DNA from: Rhizobium herbae
GTDB lineage: Bacteria; Pseudomonadota; Alphaproteobacteria; Rhizobiales; Rhizobiaceae
Length of the DNA: 64,000 bases
Assembly (NCBI RefSeq): GCF_019511375.1
Contig: NZ_JAEUAO010000003.1
Span: 310,001-374,000 of the forward strand
Direction of reading: 5' to 3'
Shown here: one piece after another, positions 1 to 9,019 of the stretch
Layout of the letters: each line of letters starts with the position of its first letter
Position numbering within the stretch: position 1 is the stretch's first letter
Translations under genes and position numbers: made by a program
Notes under the pieces: model-generated
What the model was told of the DNA's origin: nothing
What the model saw: the letters and a program-made list of their open reading frames with translations, nothing else
Database searches by the model: none

Positions 1-1
1 C

Positions 2-2767
2 GCAGAGACCACGAGCGGGCATGGCGTTCGCCACCTGCTGCGGCTCGTCGGCTGGGTGCACGGCGTTCCGCTTGCCCAAGCGTCCCGAAGCGATGCGGCG
101 CTGGAATCGCTCGGGCGCCTCCTTGGTCGCTTCGATGCGGCGCTGAAAGGGTTCATGCATCCCGGCGCGCTGCGCGATCTCGACTGGAATCTCTGCAATG
201 CTGGCCGTTCGGCCCAAAGGCTCCACCATATCGCCGATGCGGACGACCGCGCGCTGCTCGAACGGTTTCTGGCCCGCTTCGAAACCAAGGTCGTGCCGAT
301 GCTGCCGAAGCTGCGCTCAGCGGTCATCCATAATGACGCCAATGACTGGAACGTGCTCGTCGACGACGCCAATCACGATCGCATCGCCGGCGTGATCGAT
401 TTCGGCGATGCGCTCTATGCGCCTGTGATTGCCGAGATCGCGATCGCCGCCGCCTATGCCGGTCTCGACCATGCCGACCCGATCGGCGCTGCCGCCGCCA
501 TTGCGCGCGGTTTTCATGCGGAATATCCGCTGCTTGAGGAAGAAATCGCTCCGCTCTTCGACCTGATCGCGATGCGGCTGGTGACCTCGGTGACGATCTC
601 GGCGTCGCGCCGCGCCCACACCGACGGAAATCCGTATCTCGCCATCAGCGAGAAACCGGCATGGACACTGCTGCGCAAGCTCGACGCCATGAACCCGCGC
701 TTTGCGATTGCGATCCTGCGCCATGCCTGCGGTTTCGAGACCGTGCCGGGCGCGCGGACCGTGACGACATGGATTGCCGAGAACCGCAAGGAACTGCAGC
801 CGGTGCTCGATAGGCCGGCCGCAACCTATCCCGCCGCTCTCGTGCCCTATGGCGATCCGGCACATCCGATGACGGTGAAATCGGCCGCCGAGCAGCCGTA
901 TGAGGCACAGTCGATCTGGGAGGCCTCTTGCCGCGAACACGGTGTCGACCTCGGCATCGGTCCTTGGGGCGAGGCACGGACGGTCTATTCCGGCGAGATG
1001 TTCGTATCAAGGCTGATCGACAACACCCGCCGCACCCGACATCTCGGTCTCGACCTCTTCATGCCGGCCGGCACCGGAGTCTACACGCCGATGGCCGCCA
1101 CCGTCGTCAGCGTCGAGGTCGAACAGGAGCCGCTCGGATACGGCTGCCTGATCGCGCTCCGCCACGAGCCGGCGGGTTGCCCGGCCTTCGTCACGCTGTG
1201 GGGGCACCTTGCCCACGAAGCCGTCGACCGGTTGAAATCCGGTGACCGCCTGGAAGCCGGAGCTTTGGTGGGAAAAATGGGCGCTCCAGACGAAAACGGC
1301 GGCTGGGCGCCGCACCTGCACCTGCAGATTTCCACCGACACCAGCCTCTCCGCAACCGAAATTCTCGGCGTTGGCGAGGAGCGCTATCTCGATGTCTGGG
1401 CAGAACTTTTTCCCGACGCCAATGCCTTCGCCGGCATTGCGCCGGAGTTTTACGAACAAAAAGGCCGGTCTCGCGAAGAAATCGTCAGGCGCCGCCGGGA
1501 ATTGCTATTGCCGAACCTGTCGATCTCCTATGACGAGCCGATCAAGTTCGTGCGTGGCGAAGGCGTCTGGCTGATCGACGATCGCGGCCGGGCTTATCTC
1601 GACTGCTTCAACAATGTCTGCCACATCGGCCATGCACATCCGGCTGTGGTCGAGGCCATGGCAAGGCAGGCCGCGACCCTCAATACCAATACCCGCTATC
1701 TGCATGACAACATCGTCGCCTATGCCGAGCGGCTGACGGCGACCATGCCGGGGGATTTGTCGGTTGCCGGCTTCGTCAACAGCGGTTCGGAGGCAAACAG
1801 CCTGGCACTGCGCCTGATGCGCGCCCATACCGGCGGCGAGAACGCGATCGTGCTCGACTGGGCCTATCACGGCACGACGCAGGAACTGATCGATATCAGT
1901 CCCTACAAGTTCCAGCGCAAGGGCGGCAAGGGTCAGAGGCCGCATGTCCATGTCGCGCCGGTTCCCGATAGCTATCATGCGCCGGCAGATTGGCCGGTCG
2001 AGGAACACGGCACGCGTTTCGCCGAGAGCGTTGGCGAGCTGATCGCGATGATGCGGGCAAAGGGTGAAACGCCCGCCTTCTTCATGGCTGAATCCATTCC
2101 GAGCATCGCCGGCCAGGTGTTCCTGCCCGACGGATACCTTGAGCAAGTCTACCGCATGGTGCGCGAGGCGGGCGGCGTCTGCATCGCCGACGAAGTGCAG
2201 GTCGGTTTTGGCCGGGTCGGCAGCCATTGGTGGGCCTTCGAGACGCAAGGGGTCGTGCCCGACATCGTCACCATGGGCAAGCCGATCGGCGACGGTCATC
2301 CGCTGGCAGCCGTCGTCACGACGCGCGATATCGCCGACAGTTTCAACAACGGCATGGAATATTTCAACACGTTCGGCGGCAACCCGGTGTCCTGCGCCGT
2401 CGGCCTTGCCGTGCTCGATATCATCGAAGGCGACAACCTGCGCCGCCAGGCGCTCGAGGTGGGCAACTACCTGATGGCCGGTTTCCGTGCGATGCAGCAA
2501 CGCTACGAAGCCATCGGCGATGTGCGCGGCATGGGGCTATTCCTTGGCATCGAACTGGTAAAGGATCGCAAGACCAAGCCGCCCGCCACAGACTTCGCCC
2601 GGGCCGTCTCCAACGGTGCACGGCAGCGCGGCGTGCTGATCGGCACGGAAGGGCCGCATGACAACGTGCTGAAGATGCGGCCGCCTATGATCTTCTCGCG
2701 GCGGGACGCCGACCATTTGCTCGCGGTGCTTGAGGAAACATTGGCGGCGGTCACCGCAAGGGCATGA
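2..2767 (+). CDS. Three-domain phosphotransferase / M23 peptidase / class III aminotransferase (5' partial)
   Basis: The reading frame is open to the left edge, so the true start lies outside the window; 921 codons are visible. Three domains follow one another. An APH-type kinase-like domain comes first (HNDANDWN motif and DFGD metal loop). A LytM/M23-like domain follows (HLGLD and HLHLQ). A full class III PLP aminotransferase fills the last ~430 residues ([10 protein letters not shown] carries the Schiff-base lysine). Rhizobia have such proteins of about 1000 residues annotated as aminotransferases or M23 peptidases; the aminotransferase part resembles ethanolamine-phosphate phospho-lyase-type enzymes. 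Substrate unknown. A kinase and a PLP lyase in one chain would suit phosphorylation followed by elimination or transamination, but that is inference. Confidence 0.85.
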   Translation, partial: AETTSGHGVRHLLRLVGWVHGVPLAQASRSDAALESLGRLLGRFDAALKGFMHPGALRDLDWNLCNAGRSAQRLHHIADADDRALLERFLARFETKVVPMLPKLRSAVIHNDANDWNVLVDDANHDRIAGVIDFGDALYAPVIAEIAIAAAYAGLDHADPIGAAAAIARGFHAEYPLLEEEIAPLFDLIAMRLVTSVTISASRRAHTDGNPYLAISEKPAWTLLRKLDAMNPRFAIAILRHACGFETVPGARTVTTWIAENRKELQPVLDRPAATYPAALVPYGDPAHPMTVKSAAEQPYEAQSIWEASCREHGVDLGIGPWGEARTVYSGEMFVSRLIDNTRRTRHLGLDLFMPAGTGVYTPMAATVVSVEVEQEPLGYGCLIALRHEPAGCPAFVTLWGHLAHEAVDRLKSGDRLEAGALVGKMGAPDENGGWAPHLHLQISTDTSLSATEILGVGEERYLDVWAELFPDANAFAGIAPEFYEQKGRSREEIVRRRRELLLPNLSISYDEPIKFVRGEGVWLIDDRGRAYLDCFNNVCHIGHAHPAVVEAMARQAATLNTNTRYLHDNIVAYAERLTATMPGDLSVAGFVNSGSEANSLALRLMRAHTGGENAIVLDWAYHGTTQELIDISPYKFQRKGGKGQRPHVHVAPVPDSYHAPADWPVEEHGTRFAESVGELIAMMRAKGETPAFFMAESIPSIAGQVFLPDGYLEQVYRMVREAGGVCIADEVQVGFGRVGSHWWAFETQGVVPDIVTMGKPIGDGHPLAAVVTTRDIADSFNNGMEYFNTFGGNPVSCAVGLAVLDIIEGDNLRRQALEVGNYLMAGFRAMQQRYEAIGDVRGMGLFLGIELVKDRKTKPPATDFARAVSNGARQRGVLIGTEGPHDNVLKMRPPMIFSRRDADHLLAVLEETLAAVTARA

Positions 2768-2911
2768 GCCAAATGCAGACGAACGTGGAAACGAATTCCC
2801 GGTCGCGTTTTGGGCCGCCGCGTGGCGTACGTCCCTGGCACGGACGCGGCCCCCGCGCCGCAGCGCTTCGTGGCAGGCGGCTGGAAGGGAACGGGCGAGA
2901 ACCCAGAAACG

Positions 2912-2947
2912 AAAAAGCCTGCCGCGGGAGGAGGTGCGGCAGGCTTT
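2912..2947 (-). terminator. Intrinsic terminator, last hairpin of the sRNA
   Basis: A 12-bp perfect stem is followed on the minus strand by UUUUUC. The loop is the fourth CCUCCUCCC copy, so terminator and functional loop coincide. On the plus strand the T tract is shorter, but the hairpin could also help end the aminotransferase transcript. Confidence 0.8.
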
Positions 2948-3070
2948 CAAAAAGAACCGAACGGCGGCTGGGAGGAGGAGTGCCGCCATTCCGCAAGTGC
3001 CCTCTGGGAGGAGGAGTAAGGACACTTACAATCGAAGCTTTGCGGGAGGAGGTGCATCGCTTCGATGATT
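2912..3070 (-). ncRNA. sRNA-like element, four hairpins with anti-Shine-Dalgarno loops (alpha-r14/suhB/NfeR1-like)
   Basis: Read on the minus strand, four consecutive stem-loops each expose CCUCCUCCC. Stems: 3031-3038/3059-3066 (8 bp), 2995-3002/3020-3027 (8 bp), 2963-2968/2982-2987 (6 bp) and 2914-2925/2936-2947 (12 bp, followed by a U run, hence an intrinsic terminator). The second stem has a C/A mismatch on the plus strand that becomes G-U on the minus strand, which supports minus-strand transcription. A possible -10 (TATAGT, complement of 3074-3079) puts the 5' end near 3068. Alphaproteobacterial alpha-r14 sRNAs (Rfam suhB; NfeR1 in Sinorhizobium) carry such loops and pair with ribosome binding sites; as I recall NfeR1 has three hairpins, so four would be an expanded form. 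Confidence 0.8.
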
Positions 3071-3222
3071 TGACTATACAAGGTTTCCGCTCAAATAGTA
3101 GGCAGAATTTTGCAGAGCAGCCATGCGCTATGCGCGTAGCGGGGGTCTCCTAAACCCATAAATCGATTGAGTACCGCCGAAAACGAATAACACGCTTGTG
3201 GTGCTCAATGCCGATTCGGCTG

Positions 3223-6200
3223 CTATTCGGCGGCCAGGGATGCCGGATAGATCGCATCATCCTCCGGTTCCTTGTTCGTCTGCTCGGGTTCGGAGGCCTG
3301 TTTCTTCTGTTCCTTACCGAAGAACAGGGCGTAGCCGGCAGGCAGGACGAGGATCGTCAGCACGGTAGCGACAAGGATGCCACCCATCATGGCGAAGGCG
3401 AGCGGTCCCCAGAAAACGCCGCGCGAAATCGGGATGAGAGCGAGCACAGCCGTCATTGCCGTCAGCACGATCGGCCGGAAGCGGCGCACGGCCGAACCGA
3501 TGATCGCTTCCGACCGCTCCATGCCGGCGGCGATGTCCTGGTCGATCTGGTCGACGAGGATGATCGAGTTGCGCATGATGATGCCGAGCAGCGCGATGAC
3601 GCCGAGGATGGCGACGAAGCCGAAAGGCGCGCCGCTGATCAGGAGGGCTGCGGCCGCACCGATGATGCCGAGCGGACCGGTTGCAAGCACCAGCATTGCC
3701 TTGCCGAAATGCTGCAGCTGGATCATCAAGAGCACGACGATGACGGCAAGCATGATCGGCGCCTTGTCGGCGATCGACTGTTGGCTCTTGGCCGAATCCT
3801 CGGCGCCTCCCTGGATTTCGACCGTATAGCCCGGCGCCAGACCGTCGCGCAGCGGCTTGAGATCGGCATACAACTTCATCGCCACGTCGTTCGGCTGCAC
3901 CCCGTCCGGCAGCGTGCCGCGCACGGTGATCGTCGGCAGGCGATTGCGGCGCCATTCGATGCCCTGCTCGAGCACCGGGACGACCTTGGCGACTTGCGAC
4001 AGGGGTACGAAACCGCCGAAATCCGTCGGGATATAGACCGAATCCACCGCCGAAAGCAGGTGACGGCTCGTCTCTGGTTCACGGGCGACGATGGACACAG
4101 TTTCCTCACCATCGCGCAGGTTATCGAGGGGAGCGCCTGCCGTCGCAGCCTGTAGCATCTGGCGAATGCGCTGCGATGTGACGCCAAGGGCGCGAGCGCG
4201 ATCCTGGTCGATCACCAGTTTCATCGCGGACACCGGCTCCAGCCAATCGTCATGGATCGCACCCAGCTCAACGTTTTCGGCAAACTTTGCCTTGACCTGA
4301 TCGGCGATCCGGCGGACTTCGGCGCGATCCGGACCCATGACGCGCATCTGAACCGGCCAGCCGGTCGGCGGCCCGAGGAACAGGCGATCGACCTTGCTGC
4401 GGATTGAAGGGAACTCCTCGGCAAGGACGGTCCGCAGCTTGACGATCAGCCGCTCGCGTGCCGGTTCGTCGTTGGCCATGACGAGAAGCTGGGCGAAGTT
4501 GGGATTGCGCAGCTGCTGGTCGAGCGGCAGGAAGAAGCGCGGTGCGCCCTCACCGATATACGTGGCGATGAACTTCTTGTCCGGATCGTCCATCATCTTC
4601 GCTTCCAGCGCCTTGGCCTGCGCCTCGACTTGGCCGATGCTCGTGCCTTCCGGCAGCCATAGATCGACGAGGATTTCGGGGCGCGACGACTGCGGGAAGA
4701 AGTTCTTCGGAATGAACTGGAAAGCCCAGAGACTGGTCGCGAAGCTAATCATCGTTAGGGTAAGCACGACGATGCGATGGCGTACGGCCCAGCCGACGGT
4801 GGCACGCAGCCGGCGGTAAAAGCGCGTATCGAAGACGTCGTGATGCTCGCCGGCGTGCTTTCGCTGCTTGAGGATCAAATAGCCAAGCCAAGGCGTGAAG
4901 TAGACCGCCACGAACCACGACACGACAAGCGCGATGCCAACGACATAAAACAGCGAGCGCACATATTCGCCTGCGGTGGAGGCGGCAAAACCGACGGGGA
5001 TGAAACCGGCCGTGGTGATCAGCGTGCCGGTTAGCATCGGGAAAGCCGTCGAGGTATAGGCGAAACTTGCCGCATCGACCTTGTGCAGCCCCTCCTCGAG
5101 CTTGCGCTCCATCATCTCGACGACGATCATCGCGTCGTCGACAAGCAGACCGAGCGCAATGATCAGGGCGCCGAGCGAGATGCGCTGCAGGTCGATGCCG
5201 AGTTCGTACATGATGGCGAAGGTGGCTGCGAGCACCAGCGGAATGGCGATCGCGATCACCAGGCCAGAGCGCCAGCCGATCGACAGGAATGATACGACGA
5301 GCACGATCACCAGCGCCTCGCCGAGAGCATGCATAAATTCGCTCACCGCCTCCGTCACGACTTCCGGCTGATTGGAGATCTGCTCGACCTTGACGCCATA
5401 GGGCAGCGCAGTCTCGAAGCGCTTGTAGGCTTCCTCAACTGCGGCGCCGACGTCGGTGACCTTGTAGCCTTTTGCCATGACGACGCCGAGCTGAACGCTG
5501 TCCTCGCCGTTGAACCGGTATTTGCGCTGATAGGGATCTTCGAGGCCGGAGGTTACGGTCGCAATATCGCCGAGCCGCGTGATCTGGTTGCCGGCTCTCA
5601 GCCGAAGCTCACGAATGTCGGATATCCGTGTGACGCCACCATCGACGGCAATGCGGACGGAGCGGGTGCCGGTATCGACGGAGCCCGCCGGATCGACATT
5701 GTTCTGCCCCCTGATGGCGTTCTGCACGTCCGTTAGCGTCAGCCCGCGCTGGGCGAGCACCTTGGAGGAAATGTCGATGTATATCTTCTCCGGCTGGTCG
5801 CCGATGATAACGGCCTTCTCGACGCCGGGCGTCGACAAAAGCATGTCTCGCGCCTGGATGGCGAATTTCTTCAGTTCGGGATAGCTGTAGCCGGAGCCAC
5901 TCAGCGAATGAAGCGTAATGAAGGTATCGCCGAACTCGTCGTTGAAATAGGGCCCTAGCAGACCTTGTGGCAGTTCGTTCTCAATATCGCCGACCTTCTT
6001 GCGAACCTGGTAGAAGGCATCGGCTACCTGCTCGGCATCGGTGTCACCCTCGATCTGCAGCGTGATGATGGCGCTGCCGGCGCGGGTGTAGGAGCGGACG
6101 AAATCGAGATGCGGCGTCTCCTGCAGTTTGCGCTCGATTTTGTTGACGACCTGGTCTTGCATTTCCTGGATCGAGGCGCCCGGCCAGATCGCTTGCACGA

Positions 6201-6369
6201 CCATCACTCGGAAGGTGAAATCCGGATCTTCCTTTTGGCCCATTCGCATCAGGCCGAGAACGCCGGTGATCAGGATCAGGCCGAACAGAAACCGCGCAAT
6301 GCTCGGGTGTTCGATCGCCCAGCGAGACAGGTTGAAGGAGGACTGCTTCTGATCGGTGGAGATGGCCAT
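3223..6369 (-). CDS. RND-family multidrug efflux transporter, inner-membrane pump subunit
   Basis: About 1048 residues, the normal length for an AcrB/HAE-type proton-driven pump of the inner membrane. A hydrophobic N-terminal segment comes first, then a large periplasmic loop, a TM cluster with GLLVDDAMIVVEMMERK (the paired acidic residues of TM4 that relay protons), a second periplasmic loop and a C-terminal TM cluster. ATG 6369 is preferred over an in-frame TTG at 6405 that overlaps the adaptor stop. The partner adaptor lies directly upstream and the TetR gene above that, so the three form one operon. No outer-membrane factor gene is nearby, so a shared TolC-type channel is likely. Substrates cannot be read from sequence. 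Confidence 0.93.
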   Translation of the reverse strand: MAISTDQKQSSFNLSRWAIEHPSIARFLFGLILITGVLGLMRMGQKEDPDFTFRVMVVQAIWPGASIQEMQDQVVNKIERKLQETPHLDFVRSYTRAGSAIITLQIEGDTDAEQVADAFYQVRKKVGDIENELPQGLLGPYFNDEFGDTFITLHSLSGSGYSYPELKKFAIQARDMLLSTPGVEKAVIIGDQPEKIYIDISSKVLAQRGLTLTDVQNAIRGQNNVDPAGSVDTGTRSVRIAVDGGVTRISDIRELRLRAGNQITRLGDIATVTSGLEDPYQRKYRFNGEDSVQLGVVMAKGYKVTDVGAAVEEAYKRFETALPYGVKVEQISNQPEVVTEAVSEFMHALGEALVIVLVVSFLSIGWRSGLVIAIAIPLVLAATFAIMYELGIDLQRISLGALIIALGLLVDDAMIVVEMMERKLEEGLHKVDAASFAYTSTAFPMLTGTLITTAGFIPVGFAASTAGEYVRSLFYVVGIALVVSWFVAVYFTPWLGYLILKQRKHAGEHHDVFDTRFYRRLRATVGWAVRHRIVVLTLTMISFATSLWAFQFIPKNFFPQSSRPEILVDLWLPEGTSIGQVEAQAKALEAKMMDDPDKKFIATYIGEGAPRFFLPLDQQLRNPNFAQLLVMANDEPARERLIVKLRTVLAEEFPSIRSKVDRLFLGPPTGWPVQMRVMGPDRAEVRRIADQVKAKFAENVELGAIHDDWLEPVSAMKLVIDQDRARALGVTSQRIRQMLQAATAGAPLDNLRDGEETVSIVAREPETSRHLLSAVDSVYIPTDFGGFVPLSQVAKVVPVLEQGIEWRRNRLPTITVRGTLPDGVQPNDVAMKLYADLKPLRDGLAPGYTVEIQGGAEDSAKSQQSIADKAPIMLAVIVVLLMIQLQHFGKAMLVLATGPLGIIGAAAALLISGAPFGFVAILGVIALLGIIMRNSIILVDQIDQDIAAGMERSEAIIGSAVRRFRPIVLTAMTAVLALIPISRGVFWGPLAFAMMGGILVATVLTILVLPAGYALFFGKEQKKQASEPEQTNKEPEDDAIYPASLAAE

Positions 6370-6401
6370 CGGCTTCGTTCCGTTCTCGTTCAAACCGGGG
6401 T

Positions 6402-7541
6402 TCAACGCGTCAGAGTGGCAGCGTCGGCTGCCGCCGATTGCTTGCCGGCCATACCTTCGAGCTTCACCTTGAGGCCTTCGATCATGAACTGCGTGCCGGC
6501 GGAAACAACGACGTCGCCCGGCTTCAGCCCTTCGGCGACGCGCACCCCATCGCCGGTGAAATCGGTGACGGTAACCACGCGGGAATGCACCGTTTCGGTT
6601 GCGCGATCGACCGTCCAGACAATCGGCTGATCATCCTTCTTGGCCAGAGCGGTCAACGGGATGGCGATAAGCTGGCGTGCGCTGTCGGCGGAGGCTTCGA
6701 TATTGGCAGTCATGCCAAGCAGAACCTTGGGATCGTTCGGCAGGCTGACACGGACGGCGAACGTACGCGACTGCGGGTCGGCGCTGCCTGCGACCTCCCG
6801 CACCTGACCCTGCAGCGTCAGGGACGTATCGGACCAGAAGCTTGCCTTCACCGTTTTCCCCGGCTTGAACTGGGCGATGTCCACCTCCGGGATTGCGATC
6901 AGTACTTCCTTTTCACCATCGACCGCGACGGTGACAACTGGCGTTCCCGAACCGACGACCTGACCGACATCGGCATTGACCGCGGTGACGATGCCGTTCT
7001 GATCGGACTTCAAATCGGTGTAATTGACCTGGTTCTTCGCCTGGTCGAGCGCCGACCGGGCTGAATCGCGAGAGGCAACCGCCTGGTCGTAGCTGAGTGT
7101 CGCCTGTTCCAGTTGCGCCTTCGACGAGACGTTCTTGGCGAAGAGCCGTTCGGCGCGGTTGCGTGCCAACGCTGTGGTCTCGACCTGCCGCTCGGCCGCA
7201 TCGAGGCTTGCCCTGGCGCTTTGCACCGCAAGCCCGTAATCGGCGGGATCCATTCGGGCGAGCAGTTCACCGGCCTTTACCCTGTCGCCTATATCGACGA
7301 GGCGCTCGCTGATCTTGCCGTTGATGCGGAAGCCGAGGTTCATTTCGACGCGGGCGCGCACCGCTCCGGAGTAGTTGAGCGTGCGAGCGTCACTCGCCTG
7401 CGCGATCTCGACCACTTTGACCGGGCGGATAATCGTCCCCGCCTCGGTCTTCTCCTGCGAGCAGGCGGTAAGCGTAAGGAGCACGGCCGCAAGAAGGGTG
7501 GCTGGCAGCATGCGGGCACGGCTATGGCTGGTCGAGAACAT
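6402..7541 (-). CDS. RND efflux periplasmic adaptor (membrane fusion lipoprotein)
   Basis: 379 residues. A signal peptide ends in a lipobox (LTLTAC-S), so the mature protein is probably lipid-anchored in the periplasm. The order is that of the HlyD/AcrA family: half-lipoyl segment (SDARTLNYSGAVRARVEMNL), coiled-coil hairpin rich in Ala, Gln and Arg around residues 100-170, second half-lipoyl, beta-barrel and membrane-proximal part (IPLTALAKKDDQPIVW). It would bridge the downstream RND pump to an outer-membrane channel. Its stop abuts the pump gene and its start lies 49 bases after the TetR stop, consistent with one transcript from the operator at 8199-8254. Confidence 0.92.
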   Translation of the reverse strand: MFSTSHSRARMLPATLLAAVLLTLTACSQEKTEAGTIIRPVKVVEIAQASDARTLNYSGAVRARVEMNLGFRINGKISERLVDIGDRVKAGELLARMDPADYGLAVQSARASLDAAERQVETTALARNRAERLFAKNVSSKAQLEQATLSYDQAVASRDSARSALDQAKNQVNYTDLKSDQNGIVTAVNADVGQVVGSGTPVVTVAVDGEKEVLIAIPEVDIAQFKPGKTVKASFWSDTSLTLQGQVREVAGSADPQSRTFAVRVSLPNDPKVLLGMTANIEASADSARQLIAIPLTALAKKDDQPIVWTVDRATETVHSRVVTVTDFTGDGVRVAEGLKPGDVVVSAGTQFMIEGLKVKLEGMAGKQSAAADAATLTR

Positions 7542-7590
7542 TTCGTATTCCTAAAACAAACAAATTGAAACGGCGCCGCTGGGCTTGCGT

Positions 7591-8193
7591 TCATCGCAAC
7601 GCCTTGATGACAAATTCGACGAGTTCATCGGGCATTGCCCGGTTCTGCTTGGCGAGACATTGCGCCACCATTTGCGGATGGCACAGATTGAGCGTCGCCG
7701 CCCCGAAACAGCGGGACGCGACGGCGGCATCCTGCTCGGCAAATTCACCGGCCTGGATACCCTCCCGGATGATTTTCTCGACCACCTCATGCATGCGGTC
7801 GATATGCTTTTCGATGACATGCCAGTCGCGCTCCATGGCGACGACGACCATTTCATGCACCTTTTCCTCATCAAGCATCGTCGCCAGAACAAGCTGATGC
7901 TGAGTGTGGAGATACTTGCGCAGGCGATCGGCGGCGCTGATCGGCAACAGCGAAATCTCAAGGGCCTGCTGATAGCTGCCCGCGAGCATGCGACCGCACA
8001 CGGCCTGATGGATTTCCGTTTTGGAGGCAAAGAAGCGGTAGATGTTGGCCGGCGACATGCCGAGATCGCGCGCCACATCGGCTACCGTGGTCTTGGAGTA
8101 GCCGTAGTGGCGAAAGAGGCGCTCCGCGGCGTCGAGGATGCGGGTGACGTTTTCCTGCCGGGTGGCTTCCAGGGTGTCCGCGATATCGTCCAT
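7591..8193 (-). CDS. TetR-family transcriptional repressor of the adjacent efflux operon
   Basis: 200 residues. The N-terminal helix-turn-helix is clear (residues ~18-60, with YGYSKTTVADVARDLGMSPA and NIYRFFASKTEI), followed by an all-helical ligand-binding and dimerisation domain. It is the first gene of a minus-strand operon with the adaptor and pump, and a long palindrome sits just upstream of its start. By analogy with AcrR/CmeR-type regulators it probably represses its own operon and is released by a pump substrate. The ligand is unknown. Confidence 0.9.
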   Translation of the reverse strand: MDDIADTLEATRQENVTRILDAAERLFRHYGYSKTTVADVARDLGMSPANIYRFFASKTEIHQAVCGRMLAGSYQQALEISLLPISAADRLRKYLHTQHQLVLATMLDEEKVHEMVVVAMERDWHVIEKHIDRMHEVVEKIIREGIQAGEFAEQDAAVASRCFGAATLNLCHPQMVAQCLAKQNRAMPDELVEFVIKALR

Positions 8194-8198
8194 GTGCC

Positions 8199-8254
8199 AG
8201 CTTTCGATTTACGACTGACGAATTTTGATTTTCGTCAGTCGTAAAACGAAAGCT
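8199..8254. promoter_or_regulatory. 24-bp inverted repeat, likely TetR operator of the efflux operon
   Basis: Arms 8199-8222 and 8231-8254 match with one mismatch and are separated by 8 bases; the inner 14 bp (TTACGACTGACGAA and its complement) are perfect. It starts 6 bases upstream of the TetR start codon. TetR operators usually have 15-30 bp in total, so this may hold two dimers or overlapping sites. The same DNA could fold as a long leader hairpin if transcribed. Confidence 0.8.
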
Positions 8255-8340
8255 TGCTGGAGTCAAGGGCCCGGCGGCCAGGGTATAGCAGCGCAATGCG
8301 GAGAATTTCGCGATAAACGTGTGCGCCCCACCCGCCCGCT

Positions 8341-8571
8341 TTATTCGGGCACTCCATGCTCAGGGCCAGCGTCCTTGACGTCGCGCGGCGTCGGCGTCGG
8401 GATCGCGCCGTGGTCCGGGTCTTTCACATCCTGCCCTTTCGAACCATCCGTATCCGTAGGACGCTCCCGTTCACGGCTCTCACGCCTGGCGTTTTGCAGC
8501 GTCGTTGCTTCTTCGATGAGCGTATTCAGTTCCTCTTCGGAAAAGTCGGAAAGGTCATAGATCTTGCTCAT
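8341..8571 (-). CDS. Small acidic hypothetical protein
   Basis: 76 residues with a good ribosome binding site (AGGAGACC) ahead of ATG 8571. The N-terminus is acidic and helical (YDLSDFSEEELNTLIEEAT), followed by a polar, charged, probably disordered tail rich in Arg, Glu, Asp and Pro. No signal peptide or known domain is visible. Similar small soluble proteins are common near stress genes of rhizobia. Function unknown. Confidence 0.55.
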   Translation of the reverse strand: MSKIYDLSDFSEEELNTLIEEATTLQNARRESRERERPTDTDGSKGQDVKDPDHGAIPTPTPRDVKDAGPEHGVPE

Positions 8572-8917
8572 GATGGTCTCCTGTTCGTCCTCTCCATGCT
8601 AAACGCGCAACTCGGTGAAACGACCAAAGTTACCGGAGAAATTTTCCAAGAGGCTCGAACCATCGAAGCGCCCCGGTGCTAGCCACCCAGCCTCGGATCC
8701 GATCGCCAGTCGACGCGCAGGCACAGGCAGAACTCTGCTTAGAGGCGATCGGCGCCGCGCTGCGGACGCCGGCATGAGCTTCGCCGACGCTATCCGCATC
8801 AGCGGCTTCGGGAGCCGTGCTCCGGCGGTGTCGGGACAATTGCCATTCAGAAGCACCTCGGCGGCGGTGCAGTTGCGAGGAGCTGGTCAAGAGTCTCGGC
8901 GCCGAATTGGTCAATGG
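8572..8917. other. Non-coding stretch upstream of the glycosyltransferase
   Basis: No convincing gene. The glycosyltransferase frame stays open leftwards to 8615, but the codons read as low-complexity Arg/Ser/Ala-rich sequence and a strong ribosome binding site sits only at 9007, so the extension is not counted. Confidence 0.5.
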
Positions 8918-8942
8918 GGAACTTTGATCCGCGAAAGCAGTT
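8918..8942 (+). promoter_or_regulatory. EcfG (RpoE2)-like promoter for the GT4-GH130 pair
   Basis: GGAAC at 8918-8922, 18 bases, then TT at 8941-8942, matching the alphaproteobacterial general-stress sigma pattern GGAAC-N18/19-TT. It lies about 75 bases upstream of the GTG start at 9020. The -10 part is only partly like CGTT. Confidence 0.5.
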
Positions 8943-9019
8943 TGTGCACATCATACGCAGCAGAGGAGCAGCCGCGTGAATGTGGCCCCTGCCAGCGCGT
9001 ATGCCCGGAGGATAACACC

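Noticed and set aside
2912-3070. The repeated GGGAGGAGG on the plus strand as tandem ribosome binding sites
   Set aside because: Each copy lies in a hairpin loop, the U-tract and G-U pair favour the minus strand, and no start codons with genes follow.
8615-9019. 5' extension of the glycosyltransferase frame
   Set aside because: No domain or binding site; an ideal RBS occurs only before GTG 9020 and GNFPPRRCG is the normal N-terminal motif of the fold.
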